DNA of 64,000 bases from Codonopsis lanceolata (taxonomy: Eukaryota > Streptophyta > Magnoliopsida > Asterales > Campanulaceae), in the NCBI GenBank assembly GCA_013146195.2, contig CM028377.1, positions 104,313,547-104,377,546 on the forward strand. Reading direction: 5' to 3'. Below, in pieces: positions 1-11,657 of the stretch (positions are counted from its first letter, which is position 1; every line of letters starts with the position of its first letter). Under the pieces are notes generated by a model. The model had not been told where the DNA came from. It saw only the letters and a list, made by a program, of their open reading frames with translations, and made no database searches. A program made the translations under genes and the position numbers.

Positions 1-70
1 CAGGTATTCTTGATTTTAGAGATAACAGTTCAGAACCAACATCTGGATCCAGTGAAGTTGTAGCTGATTA

Positions 71-1128
71 GAGCATCCACAGTGGTTCCCTTTATTAACA
101 CCCTAAAACCCTTTTTAGGGATTTTTACCACACTTAACCCCCACAATGGACACCTTATCAATCACCCTATCCCTAAAAAAAGCTAAATCTCCCCCAACTT
201 ATTGGGTGAGTATTAGCCGGCCTCCATTCATCTCTTTCTTCTCTCTCCCCCACCTATCTCCTTCTCCATTGGTCTTCTTCCTAGTATTCGTTCCTTTTCA
301 AAAATTTTGTTCCAAAATTTAAAGAAGACGGCAAAAACTGAATTTTTTTTTGGCTTGATCAGAACATCCAGTTTTTGGCCAAAATTTTGATGTGCTAGAG
401 TGGAGAGCCTATGAATTAAATAAATAACCCAACTCACATCATCACTTTGATGATGGTATGCTTTCCATTTTTTCTATTTTCTTTTTCAATTAATTTAGTG
501 TATTTTTTACACTATCATTTCCTTTTTTTTGTTATTTATAACTTAAAATTATGGGTATATTAATAATATTAAAAAGCGTGACAAGACTTTCTTTAAATAA
601 AAATAATTGATATAATCAAAACATATACTCCCTCCGTCCCTAAATTATCGTCCTCCTTTCCTTTTTCGTCCATCCCAAAATAATTGTCCACTTTGAAACT
701 TACCTTTTTAGAACATCACTTTTACCACTTTACCCTTACTTTTTCACTCTACTTTAATTATGGGCCACATATATATGGACATTAATGGAAACTACACATT
801 AAACCAATATAAATAATCAAGTCAATTACTTTTTCTTAAACTGTGCGCCGGGTCAAGCAGGACAATTATTTAGGGACGGAGGGAGTAATATATTTTTCAT
901 AAAATATAAAATTTAAAAGTATAAATATTTTATTTCAATTGCGGTAGGAAAATAAAAAAATAAAAAATAGAAATATATTGGTAATTAGGTTTGTTAATTA
1001 AGATGTCACCAATTCAAAGGGTTATATAGAGGGTGCTCATTGGAGTTGAAACTTTTTTAAAGGGCCTCTAAAAAGGTTTAGGGGGTTATATAAAAGGGTG
1101 TTTTAGGGTGTAACCATTGTGGATGCTC
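71..1128. mobile_element. Tourist-like (PIF/Harbinger) MITE inserted in Copia pol
   Basis: The left end GAGCATCCACAGTGGTT and the right end, read in reverse as GAGCATCCACAATGGTT, form terminal inverted repeats that continue with shared CACCCTAAAAC sequence. The element is flanked by TTA at 68-70 and 1129-1131, the 3-bp duplication typical of PIF/Harbinger. Removing it joins the two halves of the Copia coding region. No transposase is visible, so it is non-autonomous. It contains a younger Stowaway element. Confidence 0.85.
628..885. mobile_element. Stowaway (Tc1/mariner) MITE nested in the Tourist MITE
   Basis: The ends are CTCCCTCCGTCCC and GGGACGGAGGGAG, the classic Stowaway terminal inverted repeat, flanked by TA at 626-627 and 886-887. 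The element is 258 bp with no coding capacity. Being inside the Tourist element, it is the youngest of the three nested layers. Confidence 0.93.
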
Positions 1129-1131
1129 TTA

Positions 1132-2994
1132 GGCAGAACCTACAGATCCAGAAAGTTCAGTCGATGTGATTCAGAATGTGACACCCAATGTAGTTCCGAA
1201 TGTAGCTACATCAGAAGCTACATCGGAAGTCACATTGGACAGAAACTTGGCATCTTTGAGCATTCGAGCAAGCGAGAATCGTCAGTTTGGTGATCATGGA
1301 TATGATATTCCAAGAAAAATTCAGAAAATGCATCCAACTTCACAAATCATAGGTAATGTTCAGGATGGAGTGTCAACAAGAAGAAAAGGTAAGATAGATT
1401 ATAGAAAACTTGCTTGCTTGTCTACTCTAGAAATTGATGAAATCCATACATCTTGCTTTGTATCTACCATAGAACCCAAAAATGTGCATGAAGCTCTTAA
1501 AGATGAGTGTTGGATAAATGCCATGCAAGAAGAACTTGACCAATTCACTAAAAACGATGTTTGGTATCTTGTTCCTAGACCCACTTCTATAAATGTTATT
1601 GGAACAAAATGGATTTTCAAAAACAAAACAAATGAAGTGGGAGAAATAATAAGAAACAAAGCTATACTTGTGGTTCAAGGGTATACACAGGTTGAGGGGG
1701 TGGATTTTGATGAAACCTTTGCTCCTGTTGCCCGTATTGAGTCCATTCGTCTGCTTCTTGCCATTGCATGCTTTCTTGATATTACTCTTCAACAAATGGA
1801 TGTTGAGAGTGCATTTTTAAATGGCATCCTAGAAGAAGAAGTTTTTGTTGAGCAACCAAAAGGTTTTGAGGACCCCCATAAACTCAATCATGTTTTCAAG
1901 TTAAAAAAGGCCTTGTATGGTCTCAAACAAGCTCTTAGAGCTTGGTATGGAAGACTTACAGATCATCTTTTGAAAAGTGAGTTTAGAAGGGGAGAGGTGG
2001 ACAAAACCCTTTTTATTCAAAAACAACATGAACACATTTTGATAGCACAAATTTATGTTGATGACATTGTGTTTGGGTCCACCTCCAAGTCCTTGGAAAA
2101 AGAGTTTGTTAATTGCATGACTTCCACTTTTGAGATGAGTATGGTAGGGAAGTTGACTTATTTTGTAGGAATTCAGATAAAACAACTACATGAAGGGATG
2201 TTCATGTCTCAAGCAAAGTATGCTCTTAACTTGGTGAAGAAATTCAATCTTGAGAATGGAAAACACAAGAAAACCCTTATGGGTACATCCAATAAACTTA
2301 ACAAAGATGAAAAATCTGAAAGTGTTGACCATACATTGTATAGGAGCATGATAGGAAGTCTGTTGTATTTGACTGCTACCCATCCAGACATCATGTATAG
2401 TGTGTGCTTATGTGCTAGGTATCAAGCAAACCCTAAAGTCTCTCACTTGAAAGCTGTGAAAAGAATAATTAGGTATGTTGGTGAGACTTGTGCCATGGGT
2501 TTGTGGTACACAAAACACACTAACACTAATCTTGTTGGTTTTAGTGATGCTGATTGGGCTGGTAGTGTTGATGATATGAGAAGTACTTCAGGTGGATGCT
2601 TTTATTTGGGAAATAACTTGATTTCATGGTTTAGTAAAAAATAAAATTGTGTTGCCCTTTCAACGGTGAATCGAATATATTCTTTGGCGGTAGTGGGTGT
2701 ACACAACTTTTATGGATGAATCAAATGATCAAGGATTATGGCTTACACAACAATGTATTAACCATGCATTGTGACAACACCAGTGCCATAAGTATAGCAA
2801 AAAATCTTGTTCAACACTCTAGAACTAAGCATATTGATATAAGACACCATTTTATTAGAGACTTGGTTGAACAAGGTATTATTTGCATTGAACATGTGAG
2901 AACTGAGAATCAATTGGCTGATATTTTCACTAAGAGTCTAGATTTTGAGAGATTTATAAATCTTAGGAAATCTCTCGGTATGTGTGCCATGTGA
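1132..2994 (+). pseudogene. Copia pol remnant: reverse transcriptase and RNase H
   Basis: Copia polymerase that copied element RNA into DNA. The frame opens after the MITE and runs through the linker (WINAMQEELDQF), the RT core with the FLNG and ALYGLKQA motifs, and the catalytic YVDD box near 2056-2067. It then enters RNase H (SDADWAG near 2545). A stop at 2642-2644 falls in the SWFSKK stretch where the family continues with glutamine. The next 50 bases need several one-base insertions to stay in frame. RNase H resumes in another frame at about 2700, with CDNTSAI, the RTKHIDIRHHF block and the usual C-terminus, ending at 2994. Bases 1-67 are the upstream part of the same coding region, cut off by the 1.06 kb MITE. 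Non-functional. Confidence 0.9.
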
Positions 2995-4235
2995 CCCCTC
3001 ACTTTTATATATAAAAAATATTTAGGCATCTTGCATTGAGTGAGTATTAGGGGGGCACACTAGTTTCATCTTTAATGTCTTAGTACCTTTGTTTGTTGTC
3101 CTGGATTTACATTCAAATTTTGTTATGATTTCTTTGTTCTGATTCTCCACCCTCACTCCCTAAAATATTATTGCAATTGAAAATTTTTAAGTCCACAAAG
3201 GAAACAACTACCTTTTGAAATTCTTGGGATGCAACAATTTGTCAAAGTACTATGGAGCTTAGGCTTTCATGGGTTGATCTTGAGAAAATTGACTCCCTTG
3301 AATTGAAAAAGTGTGAAAGCAACCTAACGGAAAAGAGCTACCTATGAACAAGGTTGTGGCACCTTTCTTTTGGGACTATGAATCCTCGGATTTCATGGGT
3401 TGATCAAAAAGTAAAGTGGCTACCCTTGGTAAATAGTGTGAAAGGTTCCTAGTGGCATGTGTTAAATATGCTTGAAATAAAGTAAAGCTATTCTCCTAGG
3501 GAAATAAAGTACCTATGGTTTTTATGGGAGTTATGTGCTGATTTGGTGAACAAAAGATGAGAAATTGAACATAAAATCACAACTTTGACGAATGTATCTT
3601 TCAATGCAGCTACATTGGGAACTACATTCAGATTATCTAGACATATCACATGTGTGTGACTGCATTGTTTTCATGTTTTTAGCAAGTGTTAGGCATATTT
3701 TCTAGGTCATAATCAGTTTTGAATATATCAGCCTATTGATTTTTGTCTCCATATCAGATTAGTGCAATCTCTATACCAATGTACTCCATGTTGCAATTTA
3801 TGTGGCTGTCTAATCTGTGTGATGTTCATGAGGCCCTGAACCTGATTATGATTACTGTTTGACAGCTTGGTGGTGTATCAATTTTGGTTAGTTAAGTGTT
3901 GTGTTTGTTCAAAATCTTTGCTTAATTTTTGAAAATTCAAAGTTTCAAAATCTGAAATTGGTTGTTATTCCCTCACCCTTAACTCTCCACATATTTCTCA
4001 AGACAAAATCAGATTTTCTATCTCTCCCTTAAATGTGATTTGGTTAATATTTGATTTATCATCTAAATTTGAAATTTGGTTAGTTGTTTTTTAGTCTCCT
4101 CCTATTCCTGTGACATTAAATGTCTAACGGCTAATTACAATTAGTAGGTTGTATTAGTGTTGGTTTCAGGCTATAGGGTTTTAACTCACTCAGAGACATT
4201 GCAAATTCTTCATCCCATAGAAGTTTGCTTCTGAG
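2995..4235. other. Copia spacer between pol and env-like ORF
   Basis: No open frame of note. A purine run, attaggggggcac, at about 3048-3060 sits just after pol and looks like an internal polypurine tract. A degenerate copy of the TGTAGCTACA motif (tgcagctacatt) lies at 3605. SIRE-type elements are known to have such spacers before the extra ORF. Confidence 0.6.
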
Positions 4236-6840
4236 GTGCCCTCGCTCAAATCCTTCTTCATTCATCTCCTACTTTCTGTTTCTCTAATCGAACATTCCAT
4301 GGCATCCTCATCTCCATCTGCATCCAAGATTTACGAGAAAAATCCCTTAGAAGCTACATCGTCCCCAATCTCCTCACCAGAAAATCCCCAAACTGCTCTG
4401 GTCATTGCTCAGCCTCTACCCGAACCCCTAACAGTTATTCTTCCTGGCGAAAAGAGGAATGCCATAGATGTAGACAATCACATTGACTTATCCGGGTTAC
4501 CCCAAATTGGGAACCCTAGTTCTAGACGATCAAAGAGACTCCGTGGCATTCCTTCAAATTTCGAAAATCCAAGCATGGAAGATGTTGCTTCTGCAAAGAA
4601 GCACAAGGTAGCACCTGGAGATTTTGAAGAACCGGTGCCTATAATTAGTGATTCAGACGATGAAGACTTTAGCGAAGCTTGAAAGAGGCTTCAAACACTG
4701 TCCATTCCTATTGCTCAATCCCCGCCTCAAGCAGCGGATTCTTCCATAAGCTTCCACGGTTCTCCTTCAACTTGCTTCCTCATCGTTGCCGATTTTGTTC
4801 TGGCTTCTCCACCTCAAGTAGAAGACATGGCGGATGAAGATTATCTAATTCTTATTTTAAGTTTATTTTCTTCGCCATTATAGAATAGTATTGGAAGCGA
4901 GTTGTCTTTCAAAGGGGGTTTTATAATTATTTTATTCTAATCTACTATTAATATTTAGGTGTTTAACTTCTTCGAGTTATTAAGATCACACAAGCCAAGC
5001 TTAATTCACAATAATTATCATTCAATTTCTTGAATCTTGATTGGTTCGAAAAATATTCATCCATTCTATATTCTAGAGAACATATGATTTATCTCACCAA
5101 AATCATGGTTCTCCTTCATCATCTAATGTTGATATCGGTTTTCCGCACCTAGATGAACATCGAACTAATAGAGGGATTGATAATCTCAACAAGAATGAAT
5201 GAACATAAATATGAATTAAAACTTTTGATACAAGTTACTCCCACCTCCTAGGTGCAACTAAAGTCGGAAACATGTCTCCCAATTACACAATCTAAATATG
5301 CTCAAGTGTCTCCTCGATCTTCATGGAGATGTATTGCCACCTCCAATCGAAAACTTTGCCTCAACAGCTTCTTGTCCATCCAAGGTGCAGAAACACCTCT
5401 TCTCCGGCTTGGACTTCCTTCGTTTCTTCTTCATTTGGGCCCTTCTTGGATGATATAAAACAGTTTTTTATATTTTCACTAAAAACCGTGTAACAAAAAT
5501 TTTGAGCCAAAAGCCTAGTAAAGAAGCAACTCCAGTTGCTAGTGATGAAAATGACGAGGTTCCAGTTCGTTTCACCAGAAGTCGTGCATCATCAGTCAAT
5601 GTAGCTACCAATGTAGCTACATCCAGAGTTTCAAAGGCTCCTGCATCCTTTACTGCTTCTGTTGGTAAACCTTTTTCCTCAAAATTTCTTTCAAAAGCTG
5701 CTTCAGTTAGATACAATTCATCTAGGAAAATTGTTGATGAAAGGGTTATCCCTTCTGCTGAATTGTCTGAACAAAATCTGTCTCAATTTTTCATAGATAG
5801 GGGTCTCCTAGGAACTCTCTCCTCTTCCATCCCATATTTCAGAGACCTTATCTATGAATTTTATGCAAATTTAGAGAAAATAATTTCTTCAGTTTCTGAT
5901 CCTAAGTTTGAGAAGGTTTTTGTTCGTGGGAAATGGTATATGTTTTCCTCCTCTCACATCAACAAACTATTCAATACACCTGAAATTGGTCCCTTCTCCA
6001 TGACTTCTGACCTTAATCTGTGTGCCCTTGAACTGACTGGGGGAACCTTGCATAAGTGGCCTGGAAAGGGTTCTTCCATTAACACTACTCAATTACCTAT
6101 ATGCTCTTATGCACAAAATTTGTTGTGCTAACTGGGCCCCCACTACCAACACAAACACCTTGACTGAAGAGCATGCTAAAGTCTTGTTTCAAATAGGAAC
6201 CAAAAAACCTTTTGACTTTGGAGACTTTGCCTTTAGGAAAATCACCTCTCTTGCAGAATCAAAGGGTGATAAAAGGTCTCTTATCTTCCCTTCCCTCATC
6301 TACAAAATTCTGGTGTCCCAAGGTTATTCTTCAGCTGCAGGAACAAGGCTAACCCCTATCCTTGATCCTCTCCATATTTCTGCCAAACTCACGAGAGGAG
6401 ACAGGGGTTGTTAACTTTTGCCCTTGTCTTATCCCTAATTCTGCTGTTCGCTTCTTCTTCTTACGCTCTTGGTCCATCACGGTATCATCCCTACGTCGAC
6501 CTCACTCAATGATTCTGGGAATGTAGCTACATCAGCTACTTCATCTTTGTCCATCTCAGATACTCCTTCTGCTCCCATATCCATTGCATTCATTTCTGCT
6601 CAGATGAGTATGGTAAATTCACAACTAGCTATTCTGGCATCTCAAACATCCCTTCTTCAGTCCTTGGCAGCACAGTATACCTCTTGGTTGGCCCTACATT
6701 CTGGCCAAATAGGGGGTGATGCTCCAAGTGTTCCTAATGTTCATGTGGTTGCTGCTGATTCTAGTGTTGTTCCTGGACCTTCTGCTCATGGTACTACTAT
6801 TCTGATCCCTCTTCATTCTTTGGGGAAAAGCATTCTTTGA
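4236..6840 (+). pseudogene. Copia env-like ORF with 'putative plant transposon protein' domain, broken
   Basis: Three open pieces belong together. At 4236-4682 is an acidic, serine/proline-rich N-terminus with a basic SSRRSKRLRG patch and a DSDDEDFSEA end. At 5502-6131 is a domain with FIDRGLL, FYANLE, VFVRGKWYMFS and LTGGTLHKWP, the type often annotated in plants as a putative transposon protein. At 6109-6414 that domain continues in another frame (FDFGDFAFRKI), and at 6469-6840 lies a serine/alanine-rich tail. The first two pieces share a reading frame, with an inserted LTR fragment between them. The role of such ORFs in SIRE-type elements is unproven; an envelope role is only a historical proposal. 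Confidence 0.7.
4850..5512. mobile_element. Athila-type Gypsy LTR fragment inserted in the env-like region
   Basis: This stretch matches the LTR at 55561-56823 block by block in the same orientation. Shared blocks are ATTATAGAATAGTATTGGAAGC, the AGGGGGTTTTAT block, ATTCATCCATTCTATAT, GATACAAGTTAC with CCACCTCCTAG, the CCCTTCTTG block, and AGCCAAAAGCCT-GTAAA at the right end. It is shorter than that copy and has no clean TG...CA ends, so it is a deleted solo LTR or a fragment. Boundaries are approximate. Confidence 0.7.
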
Positions 6841-7136
6841 AGAACAATGAAGATTGGTTATCTTGTGGTTGAAAATTTGAGGTTGTGGTTGTTGTATTTC
6901 TTAAACAATATTTCATGTTGGTCTGTAATAACTCCCTTAAACTGATTTCTACTTGGTTTGACTATGTAACTCTTCTTAACTGTTTTTGGGTTGGTTGGTT
7001 ATAGTTCATACAGCTTGACTTCCATTATTCCTGTTTGGTGTATGTGTTCAGGGGGTGTGTTTTTGGATATTTCTCATATATGCAGGTTGAAGTATGATGG
7101 AACACTTGTCATTGTATTTGACCAGAAATGCTCAAC

Positions 7137-7147
7137 AAAGGGGGTGA
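7137..7147 (+). promoter_or_regulatory. Copia polypurine tract
   Basis: The run AAAGGGGGTGA is directly followed by TTG and the LTR start TGTAAGGG. It is the expected primer site for plus-strand synthesis next to a Copia 3' LTR and fixes the LTR start at 7149. Confidence 0.8.
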
Positions 7148-7148
7148 T

Positions 7149-7955
7149 TGTAAGGGTAAAATAGGTTATACCTATTTTTACTTGTTTCCCCTTTCATGGC
7201 CAAAATTTATTTTTGACAAGTTTTGGTTATTTAGGACTTCACATCTTTAATTAGATTTTGTTGTGTTATATTTGGAACCAAAATCTTTAATTAGATTTTG
7301 TTGTATCATATTTGGAAACTAAATCTTGTTATGAATCCTTTGTCAATCGGGTTTCTTGTGACCTTCATCATATGGTAATAAAATCTATGGATTTGGTAAG
7401 TAGTTTTTAATTCTTTTTTCTCTAATCCTAGTCCTTATAGAATCCGCATTGTTCTTTGCGTGCAGGTTATCACATCGCTACATATGGAGGAGCTGGGACA
7501 CGAAAAAAGTGCAGAGCCTGAGAGAGTAAAACCAAAGCCATAAGCTGTGAGCAGAAGCATAGAAGTTCAGAAGCAGTCCTTTCTTCCAGACGTGCAGCAG
7601 TTGATTGTAGCTTCTGATGTTATAGCATCAGCAGCTACATTAAGTTCTGAGATTCTGTTTTTATCTTCCTGTTCAGTTTTAGGAAGTTGTTTTATTTCTT
7701 CCCACGTTTGGTATACCTTGTTTTCTGTGAGGTTTTTGCTCTCCAAGACGTGTTGTCTTGTGAGAGTGTTTTTGTTAGTGATTTCACAATAGTTTTTGTA
7801 AAACGTTTAATCTTTTTAGTGCAAATCTTTGTGGCCTTGAGGCTAGGTCTATAAGCATAGTCTTGTAGATCGTTTTGGTAATCTTTTGCTTTCTATCTAT
7901 TGTCTGATTATTAGTCTTCCGCTGTTTTGTTTATCTTAGACCATTGTGACTTCCA
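7149..7955 (+). repeat. Copia 3' LTR
   Basis: Starts with TG right after the polypurine tract. It is noncoding, with a 40-bp direct duplication (ATCTTTAATTAGATTTTG at 7243 and 7283). It carries relatives of the TGTAGCTACA motif at about 7605-7660 and close to its right end (7957). The 5' LTR is outside the window, so the right boundary cannot be fixed by comparison. Confidence 0.65.
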
Positions 7956-7984
7956 TTGTAGCTACATCAACAGCTATATTGGAA

Positions 7985-10156
7985 ACTGCTTTGGTTTTTC
8001 TTGAGAATCCTAGCTATTGTGTTCTTTCAACAAATATCAACTCAAGCATGAAAATTGAGCTCAGATCTGAGGAGGGTGTTAATGCAAATGAAAGAAAATT
8101 CAAAAAGATCTACCGTTGTTTGGGGCCATTGAAAGCAGGATTTGCAGCTGGATTTAGGAAGGTGATAGGGCTAGATGGATGCTTTCTAAAGGGACCTCAT
8201 TCAGGTGAATTGGTATAGATGCTAATAATGGCATGTATCCCATTGCATATGCTATTGTGGAGAGTGAAAACAGAAAAACCTCGCACTGGTTCATGGAAAT
8301 TTTGATAGCTGACTTGGGGATTCAAAGTAATGAGGAGTGGGTCTTCATATTTGACCAACATAAGGTATTTTCTTAATTCTTCTTTGATTTTGTAAACTAT
8401 TTTTTCCCCAATTTTTCCACTTATTCCACAACCTATTTCTTCTCTGTTTTTTAATACAGGGATTGGACTTGGCATTGAGGGATTTATTGCCTGATGTGGA
8501 ACACATATTCTACTTGTTACACATGTACAACAATTTAAAAAATTTGTTTGAAGGTAAAGAGATAAAGGATAAACTCTACAAAGCTGTTTTTTCAACAAAT
8601 ATTCCTGCATTTGAGGTTGTAATGGAGGCTTTTAAGTCATTTTCTCCAGAAGCATTTGAGTGGGCATGTCGTACAAGTCCTAAGAACTGGTCTAAATCCC
8701 ATTTCACTAATGCAGTCAAATGTGATGTCTTGATGAATAACATCTCTGAGAGCTTCAATGGGCATATTGTCTATGGGTCTCCACCAGAGACAATAAGGAA
8801 TTATTTGATGATTAGAATTAGAAAGAAAAGAGAAGAGGTTCATAAATGTGATAATTATTTGTTGCCAAGGATACAAAAGAATATCAACCAGACAAAGGAT
8901 GAGGCAATAGATTTTATCTGTGTTTGGAATGGAGGAACTCGATACCAAGTTAAAGGACCATGGGGTGAACAATGTGTAATTGATTTGAGTTATAGAATTT
9001 GCACTTGTAGGAAATGGTAATTGAGTGGGGTTCCATGTAAGCATGGTGTTTCTGCTATATGGTATGATAGTAAGAATGAAGGAAATGGGGTCCCTGAGTT
9101 GCGGGTTGATGATTTCTATAAGATAGAATGTCAAAGAAGGATATACGAGCACACAATCAAACCTACAAATGGACTTGAAATGTGGCCTCATGTAGGAAAT
9201 TTGTTCAAGATAGTTGCTCCTCTGTGTCAGACTCAACCTGGGAGACCCAAGAAGGCCAGAAAAAAAAGATGTAGATGAACAAAAGAAAATCAGAGCTAGT
9301 AAGGTGATCCCCACAAAGGTAGGGAGACATGGAAAAACAATGACTTGTAGTAGATGTGGTGGCATTGGTCATAACTCAAGAGTTTGTAAGGGTCATGGTT
9401 ATGAAGCAATGAAGAGAAGGAAGACAAATATAGACCAACCTGTGAGCAATTCTTTTCAAGTCCTGATTCCTTATGGTTTTTTTTGTTCAAGTCCACTCAG
9501 TTTCTTCTGTTTTCTTTGTAGGGACCAACAAAAGTAAATGGTACTAAAGGCAAGGGTGCAACAACATCAGACAAATGTCAAAGGACTCCTAGCAGTTCTT
9601 CCCAAGTTTTGGCATTTCTTGCATACTCTAATTCTTGCTTATGTATTTTTTTTTTATTGTAACTGAAGTTGATGATTTCTTATTCTTGATTCTATATATG
9701 TTTTCTTTGTAGGGACCAAGTAATATCAATGCAACAAAAAGGCCATTAAGTGCTTCCCAATCAGTTTCAAACAAGAGTCAAATGACTCCTAACAGTTCTT
9801 CCCAAGTTGTGAGCATTTCTTGCATACTCTAATTCTTGCTTATGTATTTTTTTTATTGTAAATGAAGTTGATGATTTCTTATTCTTGATTCTATATATGT
9901 TTTTTTTTTTGTAGGGACCAAGTAATATCAATGAAGCAAAAAGCCATTAAGTGTTTCGCAACCAGTTTCAAACATGCCTCCATTAAGTTCTTCCCAACCA
10001 CCGTCCCAACCATAGTCCCAACCTCATTCAACTAAATTCCCACCTCAAAGATTTACTTTGAAGGGGAAGACTTGCATAGCTAGACAAGACTTGGATTCTC
10101 ATGTTGGTGCAAAGAAGAGGAAGCTGCCTAGTAACAAAAGCAAGAATGTGGATTGA
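7985..10156 (+). pseudogene. Mutator-like (MULE) transposase gene, 5'-truncated
   Basis: The DDE transposase core reads from IGLDGCFLKGP (about 8170) through DANNGMYPIAYA, the HWFMEILIADLG stretch and NNISESFN (about 8736). An apparent 95-bp intron (8365-8459, GT...AG) separates the DQHK and GLDLALRD coding blocks. A SWIM zinc finger follows (CTC...SGVPCKHGVSAIWY, 9002-9064), then a CCHC knuckle (CSRCGGIGHNSRVC, 9349-9390), then a serine/glutamine-rich tail in several small exons, ending with a basic KKRKLPSNKSKN and a stop at 10154-10156. Breaks are a frameshift near 8210 and a stop at 9018-9020 directly after CRKW, where the family has glutamate. The N-terminal part is absent, probably separated by the Copia insertion on the left. 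Confidence 0.88.
9585..9960 (+). repeat. Tandem duplication of an exon plus intron in the MULE 3' tail
   Basis: The block starting ACTCCTAGCAGTTCTTCCCA at 9585 recurs at 9785, a 200-bp period. Each copy holds the end of a small exon, an intron with the same T-rich run and TTGATTCTATATATG stretch, a TTTGTAG acceptor, and the start of the next exon (GGACCAAGTAATATCAATG). The protein tail was therefore lengthened by copying a complete exon-intron unit. Confidence 0.85.
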
Positions 10157-10591
10157 ATTGTCTTAGTTGGTTTACTATAAATAATTAATGTTAGCAAGTA
10201 CACTTCTTTTTGGGGGATAAACTGAGAAGTCTTACTTTTGTAAATGTAATCGCCTTAACATTGAATTCTTATCTTTGTTCGTGTAATAGCCTAGAAGTGA
10301 ATATTTATGTCCTACTTTTGTTTCATTAGAAAGTAAACATTGACGTAAGATATGAAGTCCTATTTTATGGAATGTCAAGAGGATGTGATTCTCCTCCGTT
10401 TTTTGTTTACCAACTCCAAACATACCTCCATTTAGTTCTTCCCATATGTCATTGCCTTTTGTTTTCATCACAGTAAACATTTAAGTTCAAGATAAAGTCT
10501 TGTTTTGGTGAATGTGAAAAGGATGTTTCAAGACGTATTTTTCTTCATAATAAAGCAAGGCATGTTTTTTATATTGGGAGTAATTACATGG

Positions 10592-10850
10592 ATCAAAAAC
10601 TAGAAATTGAAGTTTGGAACCAAATGCCAATAATGCCTGATTTTTTTATTTTTCTTTTCATATCATACAACAACTTCTTATTTGATTTTTTTTTGACAAC
10701 ATATTTCACAACTAGAAATTGGAAATTGATCAGTTTCAAACTACTACAAACTAAGATTAAGCTTACACGAACCAAAAACTAGAAATTGAGGTTTGGAACC
10801 AAACACCAACAATGCCTTAATTTTTTTTTGATAGCAGACAACTTTTTTCT
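10592..10850. repeat. Direct duplication, 179-bp period
   Basis: The sequence around CAAAAACTAGAAATTGA, continuing as GTTTGGAACCAAA and AATGCCT, occurs at 10592 and again at 10771, followed by a T-rich run in both. The rest of 10157-11419 shows no gene. It lies between the MULE stop codon and the MULE end, so it is probably transposon 3' sequence. Confidence 0.75.
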
Positions 10851-11419
10851 TCTTTGGTTTTTTTTTTTTGGTCAAGGTACAACCCTATTGACCACTAATG
10901 GCTGAAAATTTGCTTGACTCTTCATTGTTGCGTCCTTCATCTACAAAAATTATCAAAGCAAGACTCACCCAAGCTACGAGAAGGCATGCCCACAAATATT
11001 TCTAAGCACTCCCTTGCCTTCTTTGGTTGCCTTCAATTAGAGCTTCATTCTCCCTAATTCTTCGCAACAACCTTGGTATAATTTCCACAGGCTTATGGCA
11101 CATTGGTGGATCAAACCAAAGGAAAAACCTACATAGATGCTAGTAGTTGAAAACAAATAAGAAAACAGATTCAGCATTGGGATTTTACAATCAATTTAAT
11201 TGAACAAATGAGGAAAGACTTACCACACGATTACCACAAGTCTAAAACCTTCCGCCTGAATTGAAATCAGTCAAAGAAGTTAACAATCGTGCCTTCATTC
11301 CATATGGACAATGAACCTCAATTTTAATTTCTTCAAATTTGTGGTTCCTAGTCATCAATGGAGGTTTTGTCTATTTATTGCACTCAGATTGACGTCCTCC
11401 TATATATGGTGTCAGTTCT

Positions 11420-11657
11420 TCCCGCCTTTCACATTTGGTCCCTGAACTATTAATTGTAAAATGACTATATTACCCTTCCCAAAATACACGTAAGCCCCAC
11501 GTATATTGACTTAACGATTTCAAAATAACGAACTAGACAGAATGACCAACTTTGTTGAAATTGATTGGTACGAGGGTTACTGGCAAACAAATTTTTGTAC
11601 AGGGATGAAAACCAAAAAAACTCAAAAAGTACCAAGGACCAATTGTGTAGTTTATCC
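11420..11657. repeat. Probable right terminal repeat of the MULE
   Basis: Read on the minus strand from 11657 it begins GGATAAACTACACAATTGGTCC and continues with 'ggtccctgaac'-type text near 11435. This is the same style of terminus as the Pack-MULE at 22122 (GGATAATATAATTTTTTGG), so it is probably the 3' end of the element whose transposase lies at 8-10 kb. The matching left end would be outside the window. The inner boundary is a guess. Confidence 0.5.

Larger units (their letters stand above)
1..7955 (+). mobile_element. SIRE/Maximus-type Ty1/Copia retrotransposon, 3' part
   Basis: The order seen is reverse transcriptase, RNase H, a long spacer, an envelope-like ORF, a polypurine tract and a 3' LTR, which is the 3' half of a large Copia element with an extra ORF after pol. 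Gag, protease and integrase lie to the left of the window. The element is dead: pol is interrupted by a MITE, has a premature stop and frameshifts, and the env-like region is interrupted by a Gypsy LTR fragment. The right end is uncertain (about 7950-7970), because the following Mutator gene starts with no visible duplication. The Copia probably inserted into that gene, since only the gene's 3' part is present. Confidence 0.85.

Noticed and set aside
1399..2394. Minus-strand frames opposite Copia pol
   Set aside because: Shadows of the plus-strand RT/RNase H coding text.
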